Assembly (NCBI RefSeq): GCF_000371965.1
Contig: NZ_AQUO01000001.1
Coordinates: 1,241,001-1,305,000, forward strand
Source: Paracoccus sp. N5
GTDB taxonomy: Bacteria; Pseudomonadota; Alphaproteobacteria; Rhodobacterales; Rhodobacteraceae
DNA: 64,000 nt
Reading direction: 5' to 3'
Under the pieces are notes generated by a model, which was not told the DNA's origin, made no database searches, and saw only the letters and a list, made by a program, of their open reading frames with translations. How positions within the stretch are numbered: the first letter of the stretch is position 1; every line of letters starts with the position of its first letter. Position numbers and translations under genes: made by a program. Positions 52,931-64,000 of the stretch are shown piece after piece.

Positions 52931-53467
52931 ATGGCTATTCACACGTCTATCATTTCGCCGCGCCATTCGGAAGCGGTGCCGTCGTTCCGCCCGACGCCTG
53001 TCACCATCCAGTTTGGCGCTGTGATGCGCGATCTTTCGGCCTACATCGAGGCTGAGCGCGATCTCGAGCATTGCGACAGCTGGGACCCGGCCTGCGACGC
53101 GTGGATCCGCGACGCCGAACGGGCCCGGGCGCATGTGCTGGACGCGATCACCGCCCTGCGCGGAACACCGGTCTGTCGCTGCGAGGATCAGCCATTGAAG
53201 CACCTCGGTCAAATGGCACAGATGTTGATCGAGAGCGACAGCCCGGAACAGGTCCGGGACATTCTCGCCCTGCCCGACCGCTTTCCCGATGCCTTCCGCT
53301 GCGCCAGTGACAGCCCTGTTGCACGGCGCGTCAACATGATGGTCGCGGGTTTCCAGCAGCATCTGCATGCCCTCGCGACCCTTGAGAATGTCGCGGATAT
53401 GGTCGAAGCAGACTGTTTTGTGGTCGAGCCGGACACGCCCGCGACCATGCTGGCCCCCACAGCGTAA
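52931..53467 (+). CDS. Conserved-looking hypothetical protein of the island
   Basis: A 178-residue soluble protein that I do not recognise. It is helical and rich in Asp, Glu and Ala, with two cysteine pairs (CDSWDPAC, CRCED) and no signal or membrane segment. AGGAG lies eight bases before the ATG and a strong promoter upstream, so it is certainly a gene that is meant to be expressed. It begins the plus-strand gene series of the island. Confidence 0.8.
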   Translation: MAIHTSIISPRHSEAVPSFRPTPVTIQFGAVMRDLSAYIEAERDLEHCDSWDPACDAWIRDAERARAHVLDAITALRGTPVCRCEDQPLKHLGQMAQMLIESDSPEQVRDILALPDRFPDAFRCASDSPVARRVNMMVAGFQQHLHALATLENVADMVEADCFVVEPDTPATMLAPTA

Positions 53468-53625
53468 GCGCCCCGCATATCTGACGGCATCAGCCTGGTG
53501 ACCATCGGGCAAGCCAGCCGCACCCACACCATTCCTTTTGCCAGCGGTATCCGGTCGCACACCCCGCGTGCGCCAGCTCTGCCCTTTGGCTTCCTATCAT
53601 CCTGCTTTTTTCGGGAGGACTTCCT

Positions 53626-54792
53626 ATGTCCACGACCATCCTGTCTTCGCACGACACTCAAGACCTGCTTTCGGTCTCCGACCTTCCGCTCACCATCCAT
53701 CCCGGCCCAATCCATGCCCATTGGGCTGAGGCCGCCCGCGCCAAGGGCTTCGATCTGATCGCCCGCGTCCGCGACCGCCTGCATGTCGCCCTGCGCTGCC
53801 AGAGCTGCGGCGGCATCCATGTGAACCGGCACTATGTGGTGATGAATGCGCAGCCGCTGTGCCCGCACTGCATGGAGACCCGTTGGCGCGAGACGGCCCT
53901 CGTCGCTGGCCTGACCTGGCTCGGTCGGGATAGCACGCATCGCCATTACGGCCGCTACGGCCTGCCGTGTGGTCATGAATCACGACGGCAGTTCACCTTC
54001 GTTGAGCGTGTCGCGTCCGGTGTGGTTTCGGCACGCTGCGAGACTTGCCTGATCCATCGCGAGGAAGAGGAGGCACTGCGGTTCGGCTGGACGCGCCTCG
54101 GGCGCGATCCCAAAGGCAACGCGTCCTACCGGCTCTATCGCCACCATTGCGGGCACGAACAACGCGTAGCAGTGGCGAACATGCGCTGGGGCCAGTGCGA
54201 CTGCGCCGGTTGCGGCCAAAGCTGGACCGCCAAACCCTCGTTCATCTACCTGCTCGACATCCGTCATCCACGGACTGAGAGACACTATCTCAAACTTGGA
54301 TACTCGTCGCATCCGGTAAAGCGTCACAAACATCAACTTGGGCTGCCCAAAAATGCTCACGTCGAGGTTCTCCGGGTCGTAGCCATGCCGACCGGCCATG
54401 CGGCCTGTGCCCGCGAGAAGGCCGCGCATGCGGAACTTCGTCGTCTCCATCCGGAAGCCCTCGTCCTTCACCCGGAATTCAGTGATCTCATGAACGTGGT
54501 TTCCGAGATCTACAGGCCTGAGTCGCTTGCCATCCTCCACGAGACCCTTGATCGGATCGAGGTGGAGATCGCAGATGCAGACCGCACCCGGAACCCTGAT
54601 GCCATCTCCACGCCGCGCCACACCACGGCCCGCCACAATCCGGACAGCGCGCATGATGACCCGGAATCGCCAGCCCCCGCCGCATCGGCCATCCGGACTC
54701 CGGCATCCCAACCGCACCGCAAACCCCATCCCACGGCAGCCCCACGTGATCGCCATCCGATCCTGCTTCGCCATTGGGGCCTGACCGGATAA
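53626..54792 (+). CDS. Zinc-ribbon protein with GIY-YIG-like nuclease domain
   Basis: A 388-residue protein. Residues 55-205 hold three CxxC/CGH-type units (LRCQSCGG...CPHC, LPCGHE...CETC, HHCGHE...CAGC), probably zinc ribbons. Residues 207-300 read FIYLLDIRHP, HYLKLGYSSHPVKRHKHQLGL, AREKAAHAEL and ALVLHPEFSDLMNVV, the order of the GIY-YIG / T5orf172 fold (Tyr, Lys-Gly-Ser, Arg, Glu). The last 80 residues are Pro-rich and disordered. It could nick or cleave DNA, or be a DNA-binding relative. GGAGGA precedes the ATG. The assignment of the nuclease fold is by pattern only. Confidence 0.7.
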   Translation: MSTTILSSHDTQDLLSVSDLPLTIHPGPIHAHWAEAARAKGFDLIARVRDRLHVALRCQSCGGIHVNRHYVVMNAQPLCPHCMETRWRETALVAGLTWLGRDSTHRHYGRYGLPCGHESRRQFTFVERVASGVVSARCETCLIHREEEEALRFGWTRLGRDPKGNASYRLYRHHCGHEQRVAVANMRWGQCDCAGCGQSWTAKPSFIYLLDIRHPRTERHYLKLGYSSHPVKRHKHQLGLPKNAHVEVLRVVAMPTGHAACAREKAAHAELRRLHPEALVLHPEFSDLMNVVSEIYRPESLAILHETLDRIEVEIADADRTRNPDAISTPRHTTARHNPDSAHDDPESPAPAASAIRTPASQPHRKPHPTAAPRDRHPILLRHWGLTG

Positions 54793-55125
54793 CGCGTTCC
54801 GGGCGAGGCGTTCCGGATCACACCAGGAGACCATTTCTCTGATCCGGATGCCTCCAGCGGCAAGGGGGCTGCTGCCCGCCTCCTTGCTCTCAGGAAGCCA
54901 TGCCGCACCGAAGCAATGCTAAGGCTTTCTGCTGCCCGCATCCCGGAGTCCGGATCCAAACAGGTCAGGCTATCCTGAAGCCGGAAGGCTTCCGGATCTC
55001 CGCGCGCCCTCGGCCCGACACCACCACCGCATCTCGCCCCCTGCGGGACCGCGCCCCTCTGCAACCGACCCTGTCGCCATCCGGAATGCCGGACGGCCCA
55101 CCCTCTTCATACCTGGAACCCTGCC
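54793..55125. other. Gene-free spacer rich in CCGGAT motifs
   Basis: About 330 bases without a gene. TCCGGA-containing hexamers recur (for example near 54813, 54841, 54949, 54990 and 55079). It includes the leader of the AAA+ protease gene. No promoter of good quality is visible. Confidence 0.45.
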
Positions 55126-57390
55126 ATGACCCAGACAATCGCAACCAGCCCCAGCAATCCCAATCCCGAATCCGGAACTCATAATCACCCATCCTGGGCT
55201 TCCCTGGCCCGTCACGCCATCCGTCGCCTGCAGGCTGATCTCGCACAAAAGCTTACCCCCGCGTGGGATCCGGCGCTCGATCCGGAAGACATGGACCTGC
55301 CCGAACTCCTGGAGGCCGCCATGTCGCCTCAGGGGTCCACCGCGATCGATACCCTGAACTCCAGCCCGGCCGCGCAGAACGTCTCCCCGGAAGAACACGA
55401 CGCCATTGCGGAGGCTGGCGGCGATCCTGCCGCGACTGCAAGCGATGGCACATCGCAGCCGCGCATCCGCCTGCCGGCGGGCAAGCTGCTGCCTTTGCTG
55501 CGCCTCGCCGCAAGCATCGGCGGCATCCCGGATCGCGATGCCATGCTGGTGCCCGGCGCCATCACTGTGATCGAGGATATTCCGAACGATCTGGTCGATA
55601 CGATCAGGAAGCTGCTGCCGCACGTCCTGCCGGACAGCTGGTCACTCGCGACATCCATGGGCCGGCTGCCGCGTGAGAAGCCTTATCTGATGGTGCTCGG
55701 CCCGGAGCTTATGAACGGCAAGGTCTCAGAACGTGCCGAGCGTGCTTTTGCCGAGGACCTCGCTTGGGCGGTCGACATGCGGGTCCCGATCCTGGTTCTG
55801 CTGCCCGAGATGGCAAAGGCGCCGACGGTGCTGCATCATCCCCCGGTAAAACGCCACAAACTCGTCCCGTTGTCAGCGGAGATCCTGATCACCGCGTTGC
55901 GCGCCACCCATAGCGCCACTGGCCGCATCGACGAGGCGGCGGTCCGCGCCGCCCTGCCGGACGATATCTTGCTCTCGGACCTTGACTCTCTGACCCTTGG
56001 TCTGGCCATGCGTGCACCAACCGCAAAGGCCGTAGCGGAACAGATCGCGGCGCTGGCAGGGAAACCCCGGCCTGCCGCCAATGACAGCCCCCGGCTCGAG
56101 GACATCCACGGCGACAGCCCTGCGCTCCGGGCCGCACGCCAGATCGTGCGCGACCTGCGCGCATGGAAGACCGGTGAGGTCGGCTGGCAGGATCTGACTC
56201 GCACGTTGCTGCTCTACGGCCCACCGGGAACCGGCAAGAGCTGGATCGCCCGGGCCATGGGCAACTCGACAGGCTTTTCGGTGGTGACGGGGACCTTCGG
56301 CGAATGGCAGGCGGCGGGGCATCTTGGCGACATGCTGCGCGAGATGCGCAGGACTTTCCGCGAGGCGCGCGCGAAGGCCCCGACCGTGCTGATCATCGAC
56401 GAGATCGACGCTGTCGGTTCCCGCGAAGATCGCGAACAGCACAACCGGTCCTACCGCACCCAGGTCATCAATGCCTTTCTGGCCGAGATGGACGGCATTT
56501 CGCGGGAAGAGGGCGTCATCGTCGTCGGCACCTGCAACCACCCGGAGCTGATCGATCCGGCGGTTCTCAGGGCCGGACGTTTTGACATGAAGGTCGCCTT
56601 GCCGCTGCCGGATGCCAAGGGCCTCTTCGGTATCTTCCGCCACTGCCTGCCGGGCTGGCGCGAGGCCGATCTGCGCGATCTCGCCGCGCGGGCCGTCGGC
56701 AGTTCCGCAGCAGAGATCGACGCCGCCATCCGGCAGACGCGGGCGATGGCACGGGCGCAGAAGCGCGACATGACCCTCGACGATCTGCGCCAGGTCTTCA
56801 TCATCGACCACGACCCTGACATCGACCGTCGGGTGGCGCTGCACGAATGCGGCCACGCCATTACTTGCGCCGCCCTGAACCTCGGCCCGGTCCGCCGCGT
56901 TTTTCTGGGCCGCGATGGCAGCGGCGGCACCGTGTTTGCCGCCAGAGAGAAGCCCGGACTGCTCAGCGACCTGCAAGACCGGCTGACCCAGATTCTCGCT
57001 GGACGCGCGGCAGAACGCCTGATCCTCGGGGAAATCTCGGCCGGTGCAGGCGGCAGTGCGGACTCAGACCTGGCACAGGCAACGGTGATCGCCACGTCGA
57101 TCCAGACGCGCTACGGGCTTGGCGCCCAGGGCCCGGTCTGGACCGCCGATCCCGAGACCTTGCTCGCGCTGGACCCTGACGTGCTGTTTCGTGTCCGCCG
57201 CGAACTCGAAGCGGCCGAGAAGCGCGCCGCGCAGATCCTCAGCGCCCACCGCAACCTGCTCGAGGAGATGGCCGAGGCGCTGATGGCATCGCGCGACATG
57301 GACCGCACCGAGGCGCAGGACTGGCTTGCCCGGGTGCGCCATGCGGCACCGGATGACGTTCATGACGCGCACCCTGCGCAGCAACCGTAA
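55126..57390 (+). CDS. Soluble FtsH-like AAA+ zinc metalloprotease
   Basis: A 754-residue protein. Residues 1-330 are not recognised and contain no membrane segment, unlike true FtsH. The AAA+ module follows: Walker A GPPGTGKS at 365-372, Walker B VLIIDEIDAVG, the second region of homology NHPELIDPAVLRAGRFD. The M41 peptidase domain carries HECGH at 573-577 (zinc-binding HExxH) and D648 in DSDLAQAT as the third ligand. All catalytic residues are present, so it should unfold and degrade proteins in the cytoplasm. It is encoded in the integrated island beside other island genes, where it may clear a repressor or host protein. Start supported only by position; the Shine-Dalgarno is weak. Confidence 0.88.
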   Translation: MTQTIATSPSNPNPESGTHNHPSWASLARHAIRRLQADLAQKLTPAWDPALDPEDMDLPELLEAAMSPQGSTAIDTLNSSPAAQNVSPEEHDAIAEAGGDPAATASDGTSQPRIRLPAGKLLPLLRLAASIGGIPDRDAMLVPGAITVIEDIPNDLVDTIRKLLPHVLPDSWSLATSMGRLPREKPYLMVLGPELMNGKVSERAERAFAEDLAWAVDMRVPILVLLPEMAKAPTVLHHPPVKRHKLVPLSAEILITALRATHSATGRIDEAAVRAALPDDILLSDLDSLTLGLAMRAPTAKAVAEQIAALAGKPRPAANDSPRLEDIHGDSPALRAARQIVRDLRAWKTGEVGWQDLTRTLLLYGPPGTGKSWIARAMGNSTGFSVVTGTFGEWQAAGHLGDMLREMRRTFREARAKAPTVLIIDEIDAVGSREDREQHNRSYRTQVINAFLAEMDGISREEGVIVVGTCNHPELIDPAVLRAGRFDMKVALPLPDAKGLFGIFRHCLPGWREADLRDLAARAVGSSAAEIDAAIRQTRAMARAQKRDMTLDDLRQVFIIDHDPDIDRRVALHECGHAITCAALNLGPVRRVFLGRDGSGGTVFAAREKPGLLSDLQDRLTQILAGRAAERLILGEISAGAGGSADSDLAQATVIATSIQTRYGLGAQGPVWTADPETLLALDPDVLFRVRRELEAAEKRAAQILSAHRNLLEEMAEALMASRDMDRTEAQDWLARVRHAAPDDVHDAHPAQQP

Positions 57391-57799
57391 TAGAATTCAG
57401 CGGGGTGGCGCCCGCCTCACGCGATCGCGCGTCACCCTGTCGAATCGCACCCCCCCCCCGAAGAAAGAGACCAAAACAAAAAACAAAGAGAGCGGCGGAG
57501 CCACCGATCAAAAAAAGCCAAAAACCAAACCCGGTGCTCCCTGCGGCGGGCACCGCCCGCCGCCCGACACCATTCGCCCGGAAGAAGAAAGAAAGAGAGC
57601 AAAGAACCAAAAGAAAAAAGACCCAGGAAAGCCTCCGGTAATTCGGCTCACAGCGCAACCAGCTCAAAAAGAGAAAGATTATACACAAAAGAACAAAAAG
57701 ATACGGCAGACCAGAACCAAATCGTCGGCATCCCCCCGGAATTCGAGAATCCCGGTTCGTCATACGCAACCTATCCCGCAATAGACGAGGAAACCAGCC
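57391..57799. other. Purine-rich, A-rich spacer before the next gene
   Basis: A 409-base gap without a gene I can support. From about 57465 to 57720 the plus strand is strikingly A- and G-rich, with many AAAAA and GAAAGA runs, interrupted by a GC hairpin near 57540-57560 (CGGCGGGCACCGCCCGCCG). Frames open here only because stop codons are scarce on the complementary side. It ends in the leader GACGAGGAAACC of the next gene. Confidence 0.55.
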
Positions 57800-58716
57800 A
57801 TGATCCGCCATCCAAATCCTGCGATCTGGATCCCTCCGGTGATCCACCTCATTGAGGACAACCTCCCCGTGCTCGACCCCAGCGGCGAAGAATGGGACCA
57901 TATGTTCACTTCCGCTTATCAATTCGGCTGCGAGGCGCTGATCGCCCTCGGCCAGGCCGAGGAGACCGAACGCGGAGCCCGGCCGCTGGCTCACCCCCGG
58001 CTGCCGGAGATCCTGCCCAGATGGGACGATATCTGCGTCGCCGTGCTCAGCCTAGCCAGTCAATGCGGGCTTCTCTCTTACAGACTGCCCGACGGGCGTG
58101 AATCCCCAGAGGCCGCCGCCTGGTGGGGCCGGCACGAGGGCGAGGTCATGCCGCAGCCGAACATCATGGCCGCGCATGGGCTTAGCCCGGCCTGGGCCGC
58201 CCCGGAGGTGCTACCGGTGCTGCGCGCGCTTGGCCTGACCGAATCCGGCCAATGGACTGTAACCGCGAAGCCTGTGCTCTGGCGCAAGGAGCCACAGGAA
58301 TGGGATCTCGACATCGCCGCCGATTCGCGCTTCCAGCTGGCGCTGGATCGGGCCGTCAACGAGATGCCCGCAGACATCCGCCGCAGGCTGGACGGGCTGG
58401 TCACCATCACAGAGGCCGATGTCACCAAGGGGCTGATCCGACGCGAGGCCCATCAGCAGGGCCTGCGCGCGGAGCACGGCGTCAGCCGGGTGATCGGCCT
58501 GCCGCTCACCCGCGACTCGGTGCGGCAGGGCCTGATCTGCCTGCGCATCCATGATCTCGACTGGCTGTTCTTTTCGAACTGGCGGTGGCCGGACGGCTGG
58601 CTCTCCCGCTCGAGCGGAAACGGGCGATGGAGATCTGGCACGATAGCCTCGCCATCCGCATGCGCAGGGCCGTCGTCGCGCAGCTTTATACGGACAGACC
58701 GGAGTTTGCGGGGTGA
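57800..58716 (+). CDS. Hypothetical island protein with probable C-terminal frameshift
   Basis: A protein I do not recognise, soluble and tryptophan-rich (DDICVAVLSLASQCGLLSYRLP, WWGRHEGEVMPQPNIMAAHG). In the starting frame it runs to 58831 (343 residues), but after IHDLDWLFF near 58565 the protein becomes Ser/Arg/Pro-rich. Another frame from there reads RLALPLERKRAMEIWHDSLA and IRMRRAVVAQLYTDRPEFAG and stops at 58716, which looks like the real C-terminus. A one-base indel at about 58555-58570 would explain this. GAGGAAA precedes the ATG at 57800. Confidence 0.65.
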
Positions 58717-59074
58717 GCCGTCAAGACGATCTGGAAGCCCGGACCGGACGCGCCACCCAGCCCCAAATAAAATCCGGATAATTCGCGCGGATGGTCCGCT
58801 GCGCCCGGCTGGAGCCCCGCCCGGCACGTAGGACGTGGTCGACGCGCTTGCCCGTGGGCCGGCCCCATCCTCGACTGCCCCTCTTGAGAGTGAGATTTCC
58901 ATATTTCGCAGTTGGTTATCCACATTCATGAACCTCGAGACCCGAGTTTGCAGCTTAGAGAGACGTTCCCATGCTCTATGATCACCTGAACAGCAGCGGG
59001 CTCATCCCCGCACAGGATCATCATCAGCGAACGCCAACGGGCCATGTCCCGTGGCGCAGGGAGCAGCTCGGCCC
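58717..59074. other. Spacer with island repeat copy 2
   Basis: About 350 bases. It contains the second AAAATCCGGATAATTCGC repeat (58769-58786) and a single TTATCCACA (58916-58924) that matches the DnaA box consensus. A frame from 58971 to 59288 is open but has no signature and overlaps the more plausible small gene at 59075. Confidence 0.45.
58769..58786. repeat. Island repeat with ATCCGGAT core, copy 2
   Basis: AAAATCCGGATAATTCGC, 17 of 18 identical to 51999-52016. The two copies lie near opposite ends of the island gene set. Confidence 0.55.
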
Positions 59075-59281
59075 ATGGCACGAGACCGGAGAGATATTGC
59101 CGACAGGGACGGCGCCGCGCGAACGGCGGCCTCCGCTCCGGCCTCTCCGACCGACAAAGCCCTTGTCGGAAATCGCGAACCGCCGCACCCTGACCTCATT
59201 CGCCTCGTCCGGCTGCTGGCGCGCCACGTCGCCCTGGCCGACATTGCCGCGCAGAAGGCAGCGCATCGCCCGAAGGAGTAA
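59075..59281 (+). CDS. Small protein upstream of the recombinase
   Basis: A 68-residue frame (MARDRRDIADRDGAARTAAS ... PHPDLIRLVRLLARHVALADIAAQ) that ends four bases before the recombinase ATG. The helical C-terminal segment LIRLVRLLARHVA is the best-looking part and similar short genes often sit in front of large serine recombinases, possibly helping recombination direction. The ATG has a GGGAG eleven bases upstream. Evidence is mainly position and frame. Confidence 0.5.
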   Translation: MARDRRDIADRDGAARTAASAPASPTDKALVGNREPPHPDLIRLVRLLARHVALADIAAQKAAHRPKE

Positions 59282-59284
59282 CGC

Positions 59285-61030
<1,746 letters not shown>

Positions 61031-61087
61031 CCATTTGCGCTTTTTGCGAGCGCGTTATCGTTTTGAGAGATCTCTCGCTTCTTTTCA

Positions 61088-61205
61088 GGTCTGGCGGTGA
61101 CCTACTCTCCCACGTCTATTGACGCAGTACCATTGGCGCGACGGCACTTAACGGCCGAGTTCGGGATGGGATCGGGTGTTTTGCTCGTGCTTTGGCCACC
61201 AGACC
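61088..61205 (-). rRNA. rrf: 5S ribosomal RNA
   Basis: About 118 bases. The closing stem GGTCTGG/CCAGACC is at the ends; ACACCCGATCCCATCCCGA, ACTCGGCCGTTAAG and GGGAGAGTAGGTCACCGCC are conserved 5S segments. Lies between 23S and tRNA-fMet. Confidence 0.95.
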
Positions 61206-61263
61206 GGAAAAGGAGCGAGATCGGCGTCATCCCTTGCGGGATGGGTTGTCCAAGGATGCTTTT

Positions 61264-61285
61264 GGAAGAAGGTCTGTCTTCTTCC
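61264..61285 (-). other. Hairpin in the 23S-5S spacer
   Basis: GGAAGAAG (61264-61271) and CTTCTTCC (61278-61285) form a perfect 8-bp stem. It lies just after the 23S 3' end and may take part in RNase III or RNase E processing of the rRNA precursor. Confidence 0.4.
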
Positions 61286-61290
61286 GGATC

Positions 61291-64000
<2,710 letters not shown>

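Noticed and set aside
58916..58924. A perfect DnaA box (TTATCCACA)
   Set aside because: It is single, without an AT-rich unwinding region or neighbouring boxes, so it is not enough for an origin call.

Overview
The window looks like chromosomal DNA of an alphaproteobacterium of the Rhodobacteraceae, most probably Paracoccus or a close relative. The reasons are a GC-rich, tightly packed gene layout, a minus-strand rrn distal end in the order 23S - 5S - tRNA-fMet, an etfB-etfA-folD-purU block, and the type of GC-rich hairpin spacer between folD and purU. The genus is an inference from these features, not a database result.

Region 1 (1-9.3 kb) is a catabolic cluster: an aldehyde dehydrogenase that runs off the left edge, a three-component cytochrome P450 system (reductase, 3-cysteine ferredoxin, P450), a class III CoA-transferase, a dienelactone hydrolase, a class A flavin monooxygenase and a gentisate 1,2-dioxygenase-like bicupin. 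A 19-bp palindromic operator occurs in front of both ends of the cluster (one copy near 5.44 kb, two copies exactly 84 bp apart near 9.2 kb), which suggests one missing regulator.

Region 2 (9.28-11.5 kb) is an IS scar: an IS5 remnant and an IS3 remnant, each cut by one intact IS6-family element that has no target duplication.

Region 3 (11.9-27.8 kb) is a methylamine / one-carbon module: class III aminotransferase, two dimethylglycine/sarcosine-dehydrogenase-like flavoproteins, a TauABC-type importer whose permease carries an unusual periplasmic insert, a MocR regulator, electron transfer flavoprotein (etfB, etfA), folD and purU. The logic is import, oxidative demethylation with electrons to ETF and the C1 unit to tetrahydrofolate, then release as formate. 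An IS256-family element with a perfect 8-bp duplication sits between the permease and the regulator. A ClC-type channel gene follows.

Region 4 (29.7-35.5 kb) is a nest of transposons: an IS3-family element whose orfB was hit by a second IS3 element and by an IS66 element. Removing both insertions and one copy of each duplication restores an uninterrupted 981-nt orfB.

Region 5 (35.5-49.5 kb) is a complete type 1 BREX phage-defence operon on the minus strand: brxR (WYL regulator), brxA, brxB, brxC, pglX, pglZ, brxL, all overlapping or within a few bases. BrxL ends in a domain that resembles the eukaryotic MITD1 C-terminal (MIT_C, PLD-like) domain. A truncated nuclease-like gene follows brxL and is cut off by the transposon nest.

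Region 6 (49.5-60.9 kb) is an integrated island: a DUF927 helicase-like protein, a tiny ribbon-helix-helix protein, hypothetical proteins, a zinc-ribbon/GIY-YIG-like protein, a soluble FtsH-like AAA+ metalloprotease and a large serine recombinase. The recombinase reading frame runs antisense through the rrn terminator into tRNA-fMet, marking the island/host junction.

Region 7 (60.9-64 kb) is the end of an rrn operon on the minus strand.
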